DNA from: Burkholderia sp. BCC0322
Lineage (GTDB): Bacteria; Pseudomonadota; Gammaproteobacteria; Burkholderiales; Burkholderiaceae
Length of the DNA stretch: 64,000 nt
Assembly (NCBI RefSeq): GCF_902833045.1
Contig: NZ_CADFDU010000012.1
Coordinates: 1 to 64,000 of the forward strand
Direction: 5' to 3'
Within the stretch, counting starts at the first letter, position 1, and the number at the start of each line of letters is the position of its first letter. Below, one piece after another: positions 53,410-63,505 of this stretch. The notes below the pieces were generated by a model, which saw only the letters and a list, made by a program, of their open reading frames with translations, made no database searches and was not told the DNA's origin. The translations under genes were made by a program, and so were the position numbers.

Positions 53410-53632
53410 GAAACTCGGCGGAGGGGGGAACGTCTTGCCATATAATACCCCACGACTTTTTTGACGCGCCCCGCGTCAGCTTCCGCCGTGCAGGCCCGCT
53501 GCCTGCCGCGCCGTCCGCCCGATCGCCTCCCCGGTTTGCGCTCAGCCGCAGTCGCGGTGCGACGGTGCGGCCCGCCATGCGCGAATGTGCCGCGACGGCG
53601 CGGTTGACAAGGGGCGATTCGCCAAACGATAG

Positions 53633-55993
53633 ATGCCGCCCAAACCGCTATTCCCGAATGTTTTCCCCGGTGACGGGGCGCCGCGCAAACGGCGGCTCGC
53701 GCTCGCGCTCCTGGCCGTGCCCGGCCTCGTGCCGGCCGTGTCGTACGCGCAGCTGTCGGGCGCGGCCGCGCAGCCGCAGCCGCTCGACTCGCCGTGGGAT
53801 CTGCGTCTCGCGCCCCAGCTCGAGGATCATCCGCTGAAGGACGGCTCGAAGCCGGCCGCCTTCGTGATCGCCGACCACACGAGCGGCACGGCCGAGCAGG
53901 ATCTCGCCGCGAAGGGTTCGGCCGAGCTGCGGCGCGGTGACGCCGTCGTGAAGGCCGACGCGATCCACTACGATCAGGATACCGACATGGCCGATGCGTA
54001 CGGCCAGGTCAAGGTGATCAATGGCGGCACGTCGTTCGCGGGCCCCGAGGCGCATCTGAAGATCGAGGCGAACCAGGGCTTCATGACGGCGCCGAAGTAC
54101 CACTTCAACATGACGGGCGGGTCGGGCAGCGCGGAGCGCGTCGACATGATCGACAGCGAGCGCTCGGTGTTCGTCAACGGCACGTACACCGCGTGCCAGT
54201 GCTCGACGAACCCCGCGTGGTACATCAAGGGCAGCCGCTTCGACTTCGATACGGGCGCCGACGAAGGCACCGCGCGCAACGGCGTGCTGTTCTTCCAGGG
54301 CGTACCGATCTTCGCGAGCCCGTGGATGACGTTCCCGCTGTCGGGCGAGCGACGCAGCGGCCTGCTGCCGCCGACGTTCTCGATGAACTCGAGCAACGGC
54401 TTCGAACTGACGCTGCCGTACTATTTCAACATCGCGCCGAACCGCGACCTGACGCTCACGCCGCGCATCATCTCGCGGCGCGGCGTGATGGCCGAGGCGA
54501 CGTTCCGCTACCTGTCGCCGTCGTATTCGGGCACGTTTACGGCCAATTACCTGCCGGATGACCGGCTCGCGCACCGCAACCGCTACGCGATCTACTGGCA
54601 GCACCAGCAGAACTTCGGCGGCGGCTTCGGCGGCTACGTCTACTACAACAAGGTTTCGGACAACACCTATCCCGAAGATCTCGGTTCGTCGAACCAGTTC
54701 ATCAACGGGACGCAGACGCTGTACCAGCAGGAAGCCGGCCTGACGTACAACAACGGCCCGTGGTCGGTGCTCGCGCGCTACCAGCACTGGCAGACGCTGC
54801 CGCCGTCGATCGCGCCGTACAGCCGTGAGCCGCAGTTGAACGTGAAGTACACGAAGTACAACGTCGGCGGCTTCGACTTCGGCGCGGAAGCCGACTATTC
54901 GCGGTTCCGCATCACGACCGCCGATGCGGCCCAGGGTGACCGGATCGTCTTCAATCCGTACATCTCGTACGGCGTGTACGGCCCCGGCTACTTCGTCGTG
55001 CCGAAGGTCCAGTACCACTTCGCGTCGTACGACCTGAACTACCTGTCGTCGACCACGCCGAACAACCCGAAGCGCTTCACCGAATCGATCCCGACCGTCA
55101 GCTTCGACTCGGGGCTGATCTTCGACCGCTCGGTACGCCTGTTCGGCCAGGACTTCATCCAGACCCTCGAGCCGCGCCTGTACTACGTGTACACGCCGTA
55201 TCGCAACCAGTCGAACGCGCCGCTGTTCGATACTGCGGAATCGGACTTCGGCCTCGCGGAGATCTACCAGCCGAACACGTTCGTCGGCAACGACCGGATC
55301 GCCGATGCGAACCGGATCACGGCCGGCCTCACGTCGCGCTTCATCGATCCGCGCACCGGCGACGAGCGTGCGCGCTTCGTGATCGCGCAGCAGTATTACT
55401 TCGCCGATCAGCGTGTCACGCTGAATTCCGGGCAGAGTGCCGTACTGGCGCGCCACTCGGACCTGATCGTCGGCGCCGCGCTGAAGCTCGGCTCGGGCTT
55501 CATGTCGGAGACGGCGTTCCAGTACAACCAGAACAACAACCAGCTCGTGAAGTCGAGCGTCGGTTTCGGCTACAGCCCGGGCGAGCGCCGCGTGATCAAC
55601 GTCGGCTACCGTTATACGCGCTCGAACACCACGCTCGACAACCAGCCGATCAACCAGTTCCTGGTGTCCGCGCAATGGCCGCTCACGCGCCGCCTGTATG
55701 CGATCGGCCGCTTCAACTACGACCTCGCCGGCGATCGCGTGGTCGACGGTCTGGTCGGCTTACAATACGACGCGGACTGCTGGGCGCTCGGGGTCGGGGT
55801 GCAACGGGCTGCGAACGGCATCAATTCGTCGGGACAGCAGAACTCGTCGACGCGAGTCATGATGCAGCTGACGCTCAAGGGCCTGTCGACCGTCGACAAC
55901 GGCCTCGTGTCCGCATTCCGCGCCGGGGTGCCGGGCTACACGCCGTTGCCGCCGCCGCCGCCGCCGATGTCCCGCTTCAGCAACTACGAGTAA
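53633..55993 (+). CDS. lptD: LPS-assembly protein LptD
   Basis: A 786-residue outer-membrane protein that inserts lipopolysaccharide into the outer leaflet with LptE. The signal peptide is [24 protein letters not shown] periplasmic jellyroll (OstA) domain covers about 75-215 ([38 protein letters not shown]), followed by a large beta-barrel to the C-terminus. Only three cysteines are present: Cys188 and Cys190 in TACQCST and Cys716 in DADCWALG, compared with four in E. coli. The C-terminus has an unusual run of seven prolines. It opens the lptD-surA-pdxA-rsmA cluster. Confidence 0.96.
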   Translation: MPPKPLFPNVFPGDGAPRKRRLALALLAVPGLVPAVSYAQLSGAAAQPQPLDSPWDLRLAPQLEDHPLKDGSKPAAFVIADHTSGTAEQDLAAKGSAELRRGDAVVKADAIHYDQDTDMADAYGQVKVINGGTSFAGPEAHLKIEANQGFMTAPKYHFNMTGGSGSAERVDMIDSERSVFVNGTYTACQCSTNPAWYIKGSRFDFDTGADEGTARNGVLFFQGVPIFASPWMTFPLSGERRSGLLPPTFSMNSSNGFELTLPYYFNIAPNRDLTLTPRIISRRGVMAEATFRYLSPSYSGTFTANYLPDDRLAHRNRYAIYWQHQQNFGGGFGGYVYYNKVSDNTYPEDLGSSNQFINGTQTLYQQEAGLTYNNGPWSVLARYQHWQTLPPSIAPYSREPQLNVKYTKYNVGGFDFGAEADYSRFRITTADAAQGDRIVFNPYISYGVYGPGYFVVPKVQYHFASYDLNYLSSTTPNNPKRFTESIPTVSFDSGLIFDRSVRLFGQDFIQTLEPRLYYVYTPYRNQSNAPLFDTAESDFGLAEIYQPNTFVGNDRIADANRITAGLTSRFIDPRTGDERARFVIAQQYYFADQRVTLNSGQSAVLARHSDLIVGAALKLGSGFMSETAFQYNQNNNQLVKSSVGFGYSPGERRVINVGYRYTRSNTTLDNQPINQFLVSAQWPLTRRLYAIGRFNYDLAGDRVVDGLVGLQYDADCWALGVGVQRAANGINSSGQQNSSTRVMMQLTLKGLSTVDNGLVSAFRAGVPGYTPLPPPPPPMSRFSNYE

Positions 55994-56038
55994 CGCCGGC
56001 TTGTCTGCACCGGTCAGCACGATTTCAATGGAGTTCCA

Positions 56039-57403
56039 GTGGCAATGAAGAAAACCCTTCGTTTCGCGGCAGTCGTGTCCAGCCTCGCTGCGGCCTCCGC
56101 GCTGCTCGCCGCCGCGCCGGCCGCGGCGCAGGCGCTCGGTTCGCAAGGTGCGCAGCTCGCCGACGAAGTCGTCGCCGTCGTCAACAACGACGTGATCACG
56201 GGCCGCGAACTCGACCAGCGTGCCGGCCTGATCGCGCGCCGGTTGCAGCAGCAGAACGCACCCGTGCCGCCGACCGACCAGTTGCGCGCGCAGGTGCTGA
56301 ACCAGATGGTGCTCGAGCGTATCCAGGTGCAGAAGGCCAAGGACGACGGGATCCGCATCGACGACGCGACCGTGCAGTCCACCCTGCAGCGTCTCGCGCA
56401 GGCGAACGGCATGACGCTCGAGCAGTACCGCGCGCGTCTCGAGGCGCAAGGCGTGCCCTGGAGCATCTTCACGAGCGACGCGCGCACCGAACTGATGCTG
56501 TCGAAGCTGCGCGAGCGCGAGGTCGACGGCAAGATCACCGTGTCGGACGCCGAGGTCGCGAACTACATCGCGAGCCAACGCGGGCCGAATGCGTCGCAGC
56601 AGCAGGACCTGCGCTTCCAGCACATCTTCATCAAGGCGCCGACCAACGCGCCGCAGGCCGACATCGAAGCCGCGCAGAAGAAGGCTGACGCGTTGCTGCA
56701 GCAGGCGAAGTCGGGCGCCGATTTCGAGAAGCTCGCGAAGAACAATTCGGAAGCGAACGACGCGAAGAAGGGCGGTGACCTCGGCTTCAAGGCACCGAGC
56801 GCACTGCCGGCCGACGTCGTCGCGGCTGCATCGAAGCTGCGCCCAGGTGAGGTCAACCCGACGCTGATCCGCGTGCCGGACGGCTTCGAGATCGTGCGTC
56901 TCGTCGATCGCCGCCAGAGCCAGGGCGCGACTGCCGCCGCACCGAAGATCGTCCAGACACACGTGCGCCACATCCTGCTGCGCGTGGGCGAAGGCAAGTC
57001 GGAAGGCCAGGCGCGCCAGCAACTGGTCGACATCCGCAACCAGGTCGAGGCCGGCGGCGATTTCGCGAAGTTCGCGCGCACCTACTCGCAGGACGGTTCG
57101 GCGTCGCAAGGCGGCGATCTCGGCTGGATCAGCCCGGGCGAGACCGTGCCGGAGTTCGAGCGTGCGATGAACAACCTGCAGGACGGCCAGATCAGCCAGC
57201 CGATCCGTACCGAGTACGGCTATCACCTGATCCAGGTGCTGAACCGCCGCGAAGCGGAAGGTTCGGTGCAGCAGCAGATGGATATCGCGCGCCAGGCGAT
57301 CGGCCAGCGCAAGGCCGAGCAGGCTTATGCCGACTGGCTGCGCGAGCTGCGCGATTCGTCGTACGTGCAGTACAAGATCGGCGGCGTCGGCCCGGCGAAC
57401 TGA
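56039..57403 (+). CDS. surA: Periplasmic chaperone/peptidyl-prolyl isomerase SurA
   Basis: A 454-residue SurA, which escorts outer membrane proteins including LptD to the BAM complex. It has a signal peptide (ending APAAAQA), a SurA N-domain (about 40-170; [26 protein letters not shown]), two parvulin domains (about 190-290, [11 protein letters not shown]; and 302-400, [11 protein letters not shown]) and a C-terminal helix. Translation may start at GTG 56039 (GGAG 5 bases before) or at ATG 56045 (11 bases); the difference is two residues. It follows lptD after 45 bp. Confidence 0.96.
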   Translation: MAMKKTLRFAAVVSSLAAASALLAAAPAAAQALGSQGAQLADEVVAVVNNDVITGRELDQRAGLIARRLQQQNAPVPPTDQLRAQVLNQMVLERIQVQKAKDDGIRIDDATVQSTLQRLAQANGMTLEQYRARLEAQGVPWSIFTSDARTELMLSKLREREVDGKITVSDAEVANYIASQRGPNASQQQDLRFQHIFIKAPTNAPQADIEAAQKKADALLQQAKSGADFEKLAKNNSEANDAKKGGDLGFKAPSALPADVVAAASKLRPGEVNPTLIRVPDGFEIVRLVDRRQSQGATAAAPKIVQTHVRHILLRVGEGKSEGQARQQLVDIRNQVEAGGDFAKFARTYSQDGSASQGGDLGWISPGETVPEFERAMNNLQDGQISQPIRTEYGYHLIQVLNRREAEGSVQQQMDIARQAIGQRKAEQAYADWLRELRDSSYVQYKIGGVGPAN

Positions 57404-57414
57404 GCGAGCTTCGG

Positions 57415-58404
57415 ATGACCACGCCCGCGCTGCAGATCGCGATCACGACCGGCGAACCCGCGGGGGTCGGCCCGGAGCTGACCGTGCAGGCGCTGCGTGA
57501 CGCTGCGCAGCGCTGGCCGGATGCGCATTTCACCGTGCTCGGCGATGCGGCGCTGCTCGACGCGCGCGCGGCGGCCGTCGGCGCCGAGCTGGCCACGCTG
57601 GCCGGCGGCGGGCCGGTGTCGGTCGCACATCACGCGCTCGCCGTGCCCGTGCAGGCGGGCAAGCTGGACGCAGCGAACGGCCCGTACGTGCTCGGGCTGC
57701 TCGACGCGGCGATCGACGGCGCGCTGGCAGGTCGGTACGACGCGATCGTCACCGCGCCGCTGCAGAAGAGCACGATCAACGATGCAGGCGTGCCGTTCAC
57801 CGGCCATACCGAATACCTGGCGGAGCGCACGCATACGCCGCGCGTCGTGATGATGCTGGCCGGTACCGGGCACAAGCCGCTGCGCGTCGCGCTCGCGACC
57901 ACGCACCTGCCGCTGAAGGACGTGTCGGCCGCACTCACGATCGACGGGCTCGTCGAGACGCTTGCGATCATCGATCGCGACCTGCGGCGCGACTTCGGCC
58001 TTGCCGCGCCGCGCATCCTCGTGACGGGCCTGAACCCGCACGCGGGCGAGAACGGTTATCTCGGCCGCGAGGAGATCGACGTGATCTCGCCGGCGCTGGC
58101 CCGCGCGAACGCGCAGGGCATCGACGCGCGCGGCCCGTACCCGGCCGACACGCTGTTCCAGCCGCGCCACCTTGCCGACGCCGATTGCGTGCTCGCGATG
58201 TTCCATGACCAGGGTCTGCCCGTGCTGAAGTACGCGACGTTCGGCGAGGGCATCAACGTGACGCTCGGGCTGCCGATCATCCGGACGTCGGTCGATCACG
58301 GCACGGCACTCGATCTGGCCGGCACGGGCCGCGCGGATCCGGGCAGCATGATCGCCGCGCTCGACACCGCCGTCACGATGGCGCGCCATCGCCGTACGGC
58401 CTGA
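57415..58404 (+). CDS. pdxA: 4-hydroxythreonine-4-phosphate dehydrogenase
   Basis: A 329-residue enzyme of pyridoxal-phosphate synthesis. The start [42 protein letters not shown] and [20 protein letters not shown] carry the metal-binding and substrate residues of Pdx[29 protein letters not shown] is the conserved C-terminal part. It lies 11 bp after surA, as in the E. coli surA-pdxA-rsmA order. Confidence 0.96.
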   Translation: MTTPALQIAITTGEPAGVGPELTVQALRDAAQRWPDAHFTVLGDAALLDARAAAVGAELATLAGGGPVSVAHHALAVPVQAGKLDAANGPYVLGLLDAAIDGALAGRYDAIVTAPLQKSTINDAGVPFTGHTEYLAERTHTPRVVMMLAGTGHKPLRVALATTHLPLKDVSAALTIDGLVETLAIIDRDLRRDFGLAAPRILVTGLNPHAGENGYLGREEIDVISPALARANAQGIDARGPYPADTLFQPRHLADADCVLAMFHDQGLPVLKYATFGEGINVTLGLPIIRTSVDHGTALDLAGTGRADPGSMIAALDTAVTMARHRRTA

Positions 58405-58453
58405 CGCGGCCCGGCTTCCCCTCTTTCGTCGTTTTTTTCGTTTTACTCAGTCG

Positions 58454-59281
58454 ATGTCGAACAGCAGACAGCACCAAGGCCATTTCGCGCGCAAGCGCTT
58501 CGGGCAGAACTTCCTCGTCGATCACGGCGTGATCGACTCGATCGTCTCGACGATCGGCCCCGCGCGCGGCCAGCGCATGGTCGAGATCGGCCCCGGGCTC
58601 GGCGCGCTGACCGAGCCGCTGATCGAGCGGCTCGCGACGCCCGAGTCGCCGCTGCATGCGGTCGAGCTCGACCGCGACCTGATCGGGCGCCTGCAGCAAC
58701 GCTTCGGCGCGCTGCTCGAACTGCACGCGGGCGACGCGCTCGCGTTCGATTTCCGTTCGCTCGCGGCGCCCGGCGACAAGCCGTCGCTGCGGATCGTCGG
58801 CAACCTGCCGTACAACATTTCCAGCCCGCTGCTGTTTCACCTGATGACGTTCGCCGATGCGGTCATCGACCAGCATTTCATGCTGCAGAACGAAGTCGTC
58901 GAGCGGATGGTGGCGGAGCCGGGCACGAAGGCGTTTTCGCGTCTGTCGGTGATGCTGCAGTACCGCTACGTGATGGAGAAGATGCTCGACGTGCCGCCGG
59001 AATCGTTCCAGCCGCCGCCGAAGGTCGATTCGGCGATCGTCCGGATGATTCCATACGAGCCGCACGAACTGCCGGACGTCGATCCCGTGCTGCTCGGCGA
59101 AATCGTCACCGCCGCGTTCTCGCAGCGCCGCAAGATGCTGCGCAATACGCTCGGCGACTATCGCGAGACGATCGATTTCGATGCGCTCGGTTTCGATCTC
59201 GCGCGCCGCGCGGAAGACGTGAGCGTGGCCGAATACGTCGGCATCGCGCAGGCGCTCGCGGCGGTGCGCAAGGGCGGTTGA
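58454..59281 (+). CDS. rsmA: 16S rRNA dimethyladenosine transferase
   Basis: A 275-residue KsgA/RsmA that dimethylates two adjacent adenosines near the 3' end of 16S r[40 protein letters not shown] as SAM motif I, and the catalytic [14 protein letters not shown] (NLPY) are all present, with [11 protein letters not shown] in the C-terminal domain. The ATG follows a T-rich stretch and lacks a clear ribosome-binding site. It is the last gene of the cluster, ended by a strong terminator. Confidence 0.97.
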   Translation: MSNSRQHQGHFARKRFGQNFLVDHGVIDSIVSTIGPARGQRMVEIGPGLGALTEPLIERLATPESPLHAVELDRDLIGRLQQRFGALLELHAGDALAFDFRSLAAPGDKPSLRIVGNLPYNISSPLLFHLMTFADAVIDQHFMLQNEVVERMVAEPGTKAFSRLSVMLQYRYVMEKMLDVPPESFQPPPKVDSAIVRMIPYEPHELPDVDPVLLGEIVTAAFSQRRKMLRNTLGDYRETIDFDALGFDLARRAEDVSVAEYVGIAQALAAVRKGG

Positions 59282-59319
59282 GGCCGGCCACGCGAGCTGG
59301 ATCGGACGTGTGCCGAAGA

Positions 59320-59344
59320 GGCTGCCCCGCGGGCAGCCTTTTTA
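59320..59344 (+). terminator. Rho-independent terminator after rsmA
   Basis: GGCTGCCC (59320-59327), loop CGC, GGGCAGCC (59331-59338), then TTTTTATT. It closes the lptD-surA-pdxA-rsmA cluster and faces the convergent transporter gene. Confidence 0.92.
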
Positions 59345-59376
59345 TTGCGTGGATGCGCGCGTGTTGTGCACGGTCG

Positions 59377-60309
59377 TCATGTCCGCCAGCGTGGCGGCGC
59401 GTTGACGAGCGCGATGCCGGTCAGCACGAGCGTGGCAGCGGACATGAAGCGCCAGCCGACCGATTCGCCGAGCAGCAGCACGCCGAACGCGACGCCGAAC
59501 AGCGGCGACAGGAACGTGAAGACGGACAACCGCGACGCACTGTAGCGCGTCAGCAGCCAGAACCATGACAGGTAGCTCACGAACGCGACGATCACCGACT
59601 GGTACGCGAGGCTTGCCACCGCAACCGGCGTGACGCGCGCGAACGACACCTGGCCGAACAGCGCGGCAAGCGCGACCAGCACGACCGCCGATACCGCGAG
59701 CTGGTAGAACAGCGTCTTGCTTGCGCTCGCCCGTGCGAGTGCCGTCGAGCGTACGACGACCGTCGTTGCAGCCCACATCGCGCCGCCGAGTATCCCGAGC
59801 GCGTCGCCAGCCAGCCCGGCCAGTACCGAGGCGCCGGGCGCCCGTGGCTTCAGGAAGCCGTCCGCGAACGCGAGTGCGATGCCGGCGAATGCCAGGCCGA
59901 CGCCGGCCCATTGCGTGCGCTGCAGCCGTTCGCCCGGTGCGAACAGGTGCAGGCCGAGCGCGGTGAAGCACGGCGCCGTATACAGAAAGATCGCCATGTG
60001 CGACGCACTCGTCAGCGTCAGCCCGAAGAACACGCAGATGAATTCGCCGGCGAACAGCGCCCCGGCCGCAAGACCCGCGCCGAACGTGCCGTCCGCCCGG
60101 AACAGCGGCGTGCCGCGCGAGCGGGCCCAGGCCCACAGCAGCACTGCCGCGATCACCGAGCGCAGCCCGGCCTGGAACATCGGCGCGATCGCGGCGTTCG
60201 TGCTCTTGATCGCGACCTGCTGGAAGCCCCAGATCGCGCACAGCAGCAGCATCAGGCCGACGGCGCGCGTGTCGAGCGCGCGGCGCACGGGGGCGGCGAG
60301 GGTGGTCAT
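59377..60309 (-). CDS. DMT-superfamily (EamA) transporter
   Basis: A 310-residue inner-membrane protein with about ten hydrophobic helices arranged as two EamA repeats (GLMLLLCAIWGFQQVAIKSTNAAIAPMFQAGLRSVIAAVLL and LGILGGAMWAATTVVVRSTALARASASKTLFYQLAVSAVVLV). LLTRYSASRLSVFTFLSPLFGVAFGVLLLGE is the typical end of the second repeat. Such proteins export amino acids or other small metabolites; the substrate cannot be inferred. I chose the ATG at 60309 as giving the usual N-terminus. Confidence 0.9.
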   Translation of the reverse strand: MTTLAAPVRRALDTRAVGLMLLLCAIWGFQQVAIKSTNAAIAPMFQAGLRSVIAAVLLWAWARSRGTPLFRADGTFGAGLAAGALFAGEFICVFFGLTLTSASHMAIFLYTAPCFTALGLHLFAPGERLQRTQWAGVGLAFAGIALAFADGFLKPRAPGASVLAGLAGDALGILGGAMWAATTVVVRSTALARASASKTLFYQLAVSAVVLVALAALFGQVSFARVTPVAVASLAYQSVIVAFVSYLSWFWLLTRYSASRLSVFTFLSPLFGVAFGVLLLGESVGWRFMSAATLVLTGIALVNAPPRWRT

Positions 60310-60691
60310 CGGCGAACCTCGCCGGTTCGGTATGGCGGCTGCAGGATCGGGAGAGCGGCGCATCCGGCGCGCTCGAATCGGCGGTTTCGCACGGCAGTGT
60401 GGCTGTAGCGGAGAGTGGTGGTTGCGTTCGGGCGGCGGGTCGCATGCCCGTTTGGGGTGCGAGGTGGAAGGATGTTACCCGATCGGTACGGTAGCCGGGT
60501 GAGCCGGATCGTGCCGGTTTCCGCCGTCGTACTCGCGCCGCACGGCGCCGATCGGCGTATCGGCCGCGCTCCGGGCAAGCGCCACGGTTGGCTGTCCCAG
60601 GCTAGGCGCCCCCGGCTAGGCGCCCCCGGCGAAGTTCATCCGACTCTGGTAGAGTTCCCGGTTCTGGAAAGTCCCCACAGGAGTACAACAC
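60310..60691. other. Divergent intergenic region with a 14-bp tandem repeat
   Basis: 382 bp between the DMT transporter and gloA. GGCTAGGCGCCCCC occurs twice in direct succession (60600-60613, 60614-60627), about 65 bp before the gloA start. A TTACCCGATCGGTACGGTA stretch near 60475-60492 has partial symmetry around CGATCGG. No gene is seen in either strand. Confidence 0.5.
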
Positions 60692-61081
60692 ATGCGATTG
60701 CTGCATACGATGCTGCGAGTCGGCGATCTCGACCGCTCGATCAAGTTCTACACCGAATTGCTCGGCATGAAGGTGCTGCGCCGCGACGACTATCCGGAAG
60801 GCAGGTTCACGCTCGCATTCGTCGGCTACGGCGATGAAAGCGATAACACGGTGATCGAACTGACCCACAACTGGGATACGCCGTCCTACGACCTCGGCAC
60901 GGGTTTCGGTCACCTCGCACTGGAAGTCGACGACGCGTATGCGGCCTGCGACAAGATCAAGGCGCAAGGCGGCAAGGTCACGCGTGAAGCGGGCCCGATG
61001 AAGCACGGCACGACCGTGATCGCGTTCGTCGAGGATCCGGACGGCTACAAGATCGAGTTCATCCAGAAGAAGGCGCACTGA
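60692..61081 (+). CDS. gloA: Lactoylglutathione lyase (glyoxalase I)
   Basis: A 129-residue glyoxalase I. It converts the hemithioacetal of methylglyoxal and glutathione to S-lactoylglutathione. [31 protein letters not shown] holds the first metal ligand (His5), [28 protein letters not shown] includes the second Glu and His, and [17 protein letters not shown] the last Glu. The dimeric nickel-type length (about 130) fits. AGGAG lies 8 bases upstream of the ATG. Confidence 0.96.
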   Translation: MRLLHTMLRVGDLDRSIKFYTELLGMKVLRRDDYPEGRFTLAFVGYGDESDNTVIELTHNWDTPSYDLGTGFGHLALEVDDAYAACDKIKAQGGKVTREAGPMKHGTTVIAFVEDPDGYKIEFIQKKAH

Positions 61082-61098
61082 GCGCCGGATGAACCGGG

Positions 61099-61166
61099 CT
61101 GCGGCGCGCGATGTGCGCCGCAGCAGCAAAAAAGGGCGATACGGGGTGACCCGCGTCGCCCTTTTT
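61099..61166. terminator. Tandem hairpins, bidirectional terminator between gloA and the metalloprotease gene
   Basis: A perfect GCTGCGGCGC ... GCGCCGCAGC stem (about 61099-61125) is followed by AAAAAGGGCGA (61129-61139) pairing with TCGCCCTTTTT (61156-61166). A-runs and T-runs on either side allow termination from both directions between these convergent genes. Confidence 0.88.
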
Positions 61167-61189
61167 CGTTGGCGGTGAAGCCACGCGCG

Positions 61190-62077
61190 TCAAAGCGACG
61201 GCAGCAGCTCGGGAGGATGATGCTTGAGCGTGTGCCGCGCCTCGCGGAACTCGGGGAAGATCGATTCGACGGTCTGCCAGAAGGCCGGGCTGTGGTTCAT
61301 CTCGCGCAGGTGCGACAGCTCGTGCGCGACGACGTAGTCGATGATCGACATCGGGAAATGGATCAGCCGCCAGTTCAGGCGGATCTTGCCGTCGCTCGAG
61401 CAACTGCCCCAGCGCGTCGCCGCCGACGACAGCGCGTACACCGAATACGTGACGCCGAGCTTCTCCGCGTAGACCGCGAGGCGTTCACCGAAGATCCGCT
61501 TGGCTTCGCCCTGCAGCCAGCCCTGCACGCGATCCTTGATCTGCTGCATGTCGGCCTGCACGGACAGCGGCAACGAGAGCCGCAGCGCATCGGCATCGAA
61601 CGAGACGGCGCCCGCGCCGAGCGCGATCGTCACCGTCTTGCCGAGATACGGAAGCTGCGCGCCGTCGCGCCAGTCGATCTGCGGCAGCGCGCGCTGCTCG
61701 GTGCGCGTCTTCCACTCCGCGAGCTTCGCGAAGATCCAGCGCTGTTTCTCGGAAATTGCGGCTTCGATGTCGGCGAGCGTGACCCAGCGCGGCGCGGTGA
61801 TCGACAGCCCGCTGCCGTCGATCGTGAAGCCGATCGTACGGCGCGCGGAGCGCTTCAGGCGGTATTCGAGCACGCGGCTGTCGAGTGCGAACGTGCGCAC
61901 GCGCGAGCGGTCGGGTGCCGGGCCGGGATCGAGCGGCGCGGCGGGTGCCGCTTCGGGCGGCGCCGGCGGCGTCGCAGGCGCCGACGGTGCGGCGGCCGGC
62001 CCGTCGAAGAGCGGCAGATCCATCTGGCGATGATCGAGGGCCACGACGGCAGGCCGTGGCCGCGGACGCTGTTTCAT
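61190..62077 (-). CDS. YgjP-like (DUF45) zinc metallopeptidase
   Basis: A 295-residue protein. The zinc motif HELSH in VVAHELSHLREMNHSPAFWQTVE near residue 245 and the preceding ATRWGSCSSDGKIRLNWRLIHFP are the defining features of the YgjP/WLM-like DUF45 family. The first 70 residues are Pro/Ala-rich and unlike the family. I start it at ATG 62077 because earlier in-frame codons overlap the end of plsC. Its biological substrate is unknown. Confidence 0.88.
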   Translation of the reverse strand: MKQRPRPRPAVVALDHRQMDLPLFDGPAAAPSAPATPPAPPEAAPAAPLDPGPAPDRSRVRTFALDSRVLEYRLKRSARRTIGFTIDGSGLSITAPRWVTLADIEAAISEKQRWIFAKLAEWKTRTEQRALPQIDWRDGAQLPYLGKTVTIALGAGAVSFDADALRLSLPLSVQADMQQIKDRVQGWLQGEAKRIFGERLAVYAEKLGVTYSVYALSSAATRWGSCSSDGKIRLNWRLIHFPMSIIDYVVAHELSHLREMNHSPAFWQTVESIFPEFREARHTLKHHPPELLPSL

Positions 62078-62123
62078 CAGTTCGCTTCTTTTTGTCGTAC
62101 GCAACGGCTGCAACCTGGAGGCG

Positions 62124-62888
62124 TCAGACTCGCGCGGCATCGCGCGTGCCGGCATTGCCCGCCTGGCGATACGAATCCGGATCGATCCGGCGCATTTCCG
62201 CTTCGATCCATGCTTCGACCTGCGAGTTCAATGCATCGGGCGTCAGCCCCTCGCTGGGGATCGGCTTGCCGATCGACACGGTGACGACGCCCGGGAATTT
62301 CGTGAACGAGTTGCGCGGCCACACCCGACCTGCATTGTGCGCGATCGGCACGACGGGTGCGCCGGTTTCGATCGCGAAGCGCGCGCCGCCCGTCTTGTAC
62401 TTGCCCTGCTTGCCGACCGGCGTGCGCGTGCCTTCCGGGAACATGATCATCCATGCGCCCTCCGACAGGCGCTTCTTGCCCTGGCGGATCACCGAAGCGA
62501 ACGCGTTCTTGCCTTCCTTGCGGTTGATGTTGACCATGTGCAGCAGCCCGAGCGCCCAGCCGAAGAACGGCACGTACAGCAGCTCGCGCTTGAACACGTA
62601 GCAGAGCGGCTTCGGCATCAGCGCGGGAAACGCGAGCGTCTCCCACGCGGACTGGTGCTTCGACAGCAGCACGGCCGGGCCGTCGGGCAGGTTCTCGAAC
62701 CCTTCGATCCGGTAGCGGATGCCGTTCAGCCAGCGCACGACCCACAGCGTCGACTTGCACCAGCCGGCCGCCATCCAGTAGCGCGCGTCGGGGCGCATGA
62801 ACGGAAAGGCGATGAAGCACGCGGTGGCGTACGGCACCGTATACAGGATGAAATAGATCAGCAGCAGCAGGGAGCGGACGAAGCGCAT
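62124..62888 (-). CDS. plsC: 1-acyl-sn-glycerol-3-phosphate acyltransferase
   Basis: A 254-residue membrane acyltransferase converting lysophosphatidic acid to phosphatidic acid. An N-terminal helix (LLLLIYFILYTVPYATACFIAF) is followed by KHQSAWETLAFPAL, an HX4E version of the usual HX4D catalytic motif, FKRELLYVPFFGWAL, and FPEGTRTPVG. I chose the ATG at 62888 (MRFVRSLLLLIY); an in-frame start at 62984 would extend into the gmhB coding region with non-conserved residues. It lies 43 bp downstream of gmhB. Confidence 0.92.
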   Translation of the reverse strand: MRFVRSLLLLIYFILYTVPYATACFIAFPFMRPDARYWMAAGWCKSTLWVVRWLNGIRYRIEGFENLPDGPAVLLSKHQSAWETLAFPALMPKPLCYVFKRELLYVPFFGWALGLLHMVNINRKEGKNAFASVIRQGKKRLSEGAWMIMFPEGTRTPVGKQGKYKTGGARFAIETGAPVVPIAHNAGRVWPRNSFTKFPGVVTVSIGKPIPSEGLTPDALNSQVEAWIEAEMRRIDPDSYRQAGNAGTRDAARV

Positions 62889-62931
62889 CGGCGTAAGTCT
62901 GGCGTTAGGGAGGATGCGCGCGGCGGCTGCA

Positions 62932-63495
62932 TCACTCGTGTTCGTGTGAAAGGAAATCGAGCGCGAACGCGCGCAGGTCGTCATGGACCTTCGTGCCGGG
63001 CGGCAGGTTGCCGGCGGCGAGCGTCTTCTTGCCCTTGCCGGTGAGCACGAGGTGCGGCTGGAAGCCGACCGCGACGCCGGCCTGCAGGTCGCGCAGCGAA
63101 TCGCCGACGACCGGCGTGTGACCGGGATCGATCTCGAAGCGCTCGGCGATCATCTGCATCATGCCGGGTTTCGGCTTGCGGCAGTCGCAGTGATCCTCGG
63201 CCGTGTGCGGGCAGAAGAACACCGCGTCGACACGTGCGCCGACCGAGGCCGCCGCGCGATGCATCTTCAGATGCATCTCGTTGAGCGCGGCCATGTCGAA
63301 CAGCCCGCGACCGATGCCGGACTGGTTGGTCGCGACGACCACGCGATAACCCGCGTGGTTGAGCCGGGCGATCGCCTCGAGGGCGCCGGGCAGCGCGATC
63401 CATTCGTCGGGCGTCTTGATGAACGCATCCGAATCGACGTTGATCACGCCGTCCCGGTCGAGGACGACGAGCTTTCGGTTGGGGCTGGTCGGCAT
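62932..63495 (-). CDS. gmhB: D-glycero-beta-D-manno-heptose 1,7-bisphosphate 7-phosphatase
   Basis: A 187-residue HAD phosphatase in ADP-heptose synthesis for the LPS inner core. VVLDRDGVIN has the nucleophile and acid Asp (residues 13 and 15); TNQSGIGRGLF is the GmhB specificity loop; CPHTAEDHCDCRKPKPGMM includes the zinc-binding Cys/His set and the catalytic Lys; VGDSLRDLQAG is motif IV. It lies 10 bp after glyS on the same strand, followed by plsC, an arrangement common to beta- and gamma-proteobacteria. Confidence 0.95.
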   Translation of the reverse strand: MPTSPNRKLVVLDRDGVINVDSDAFIKTPDEWIALPGALEAIARLNHAGYRVVVATNQSGIGRGLFDMAALNEMHLKMHRAAASVGARVDAVFFCPHTAEDHCDCRKPKPGMMQMIAERFEIDPGHTPVVGDSLRDLQAGVAVGFQPHLVLTGKGKKTLAAGNLPPGTKVHDDLRAFALDFLSHEHE

Positions 63496-63505
63496 CGTGA
63501 GGCCC

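Noticed and set aside
53604-53632. TTGACA followed by CGATAG as an lptD promoter
   Set aside because: Transcription would begin after the lptD ATG, leaving the gene without its start codon and signal peptide. The -10 match is also poor.
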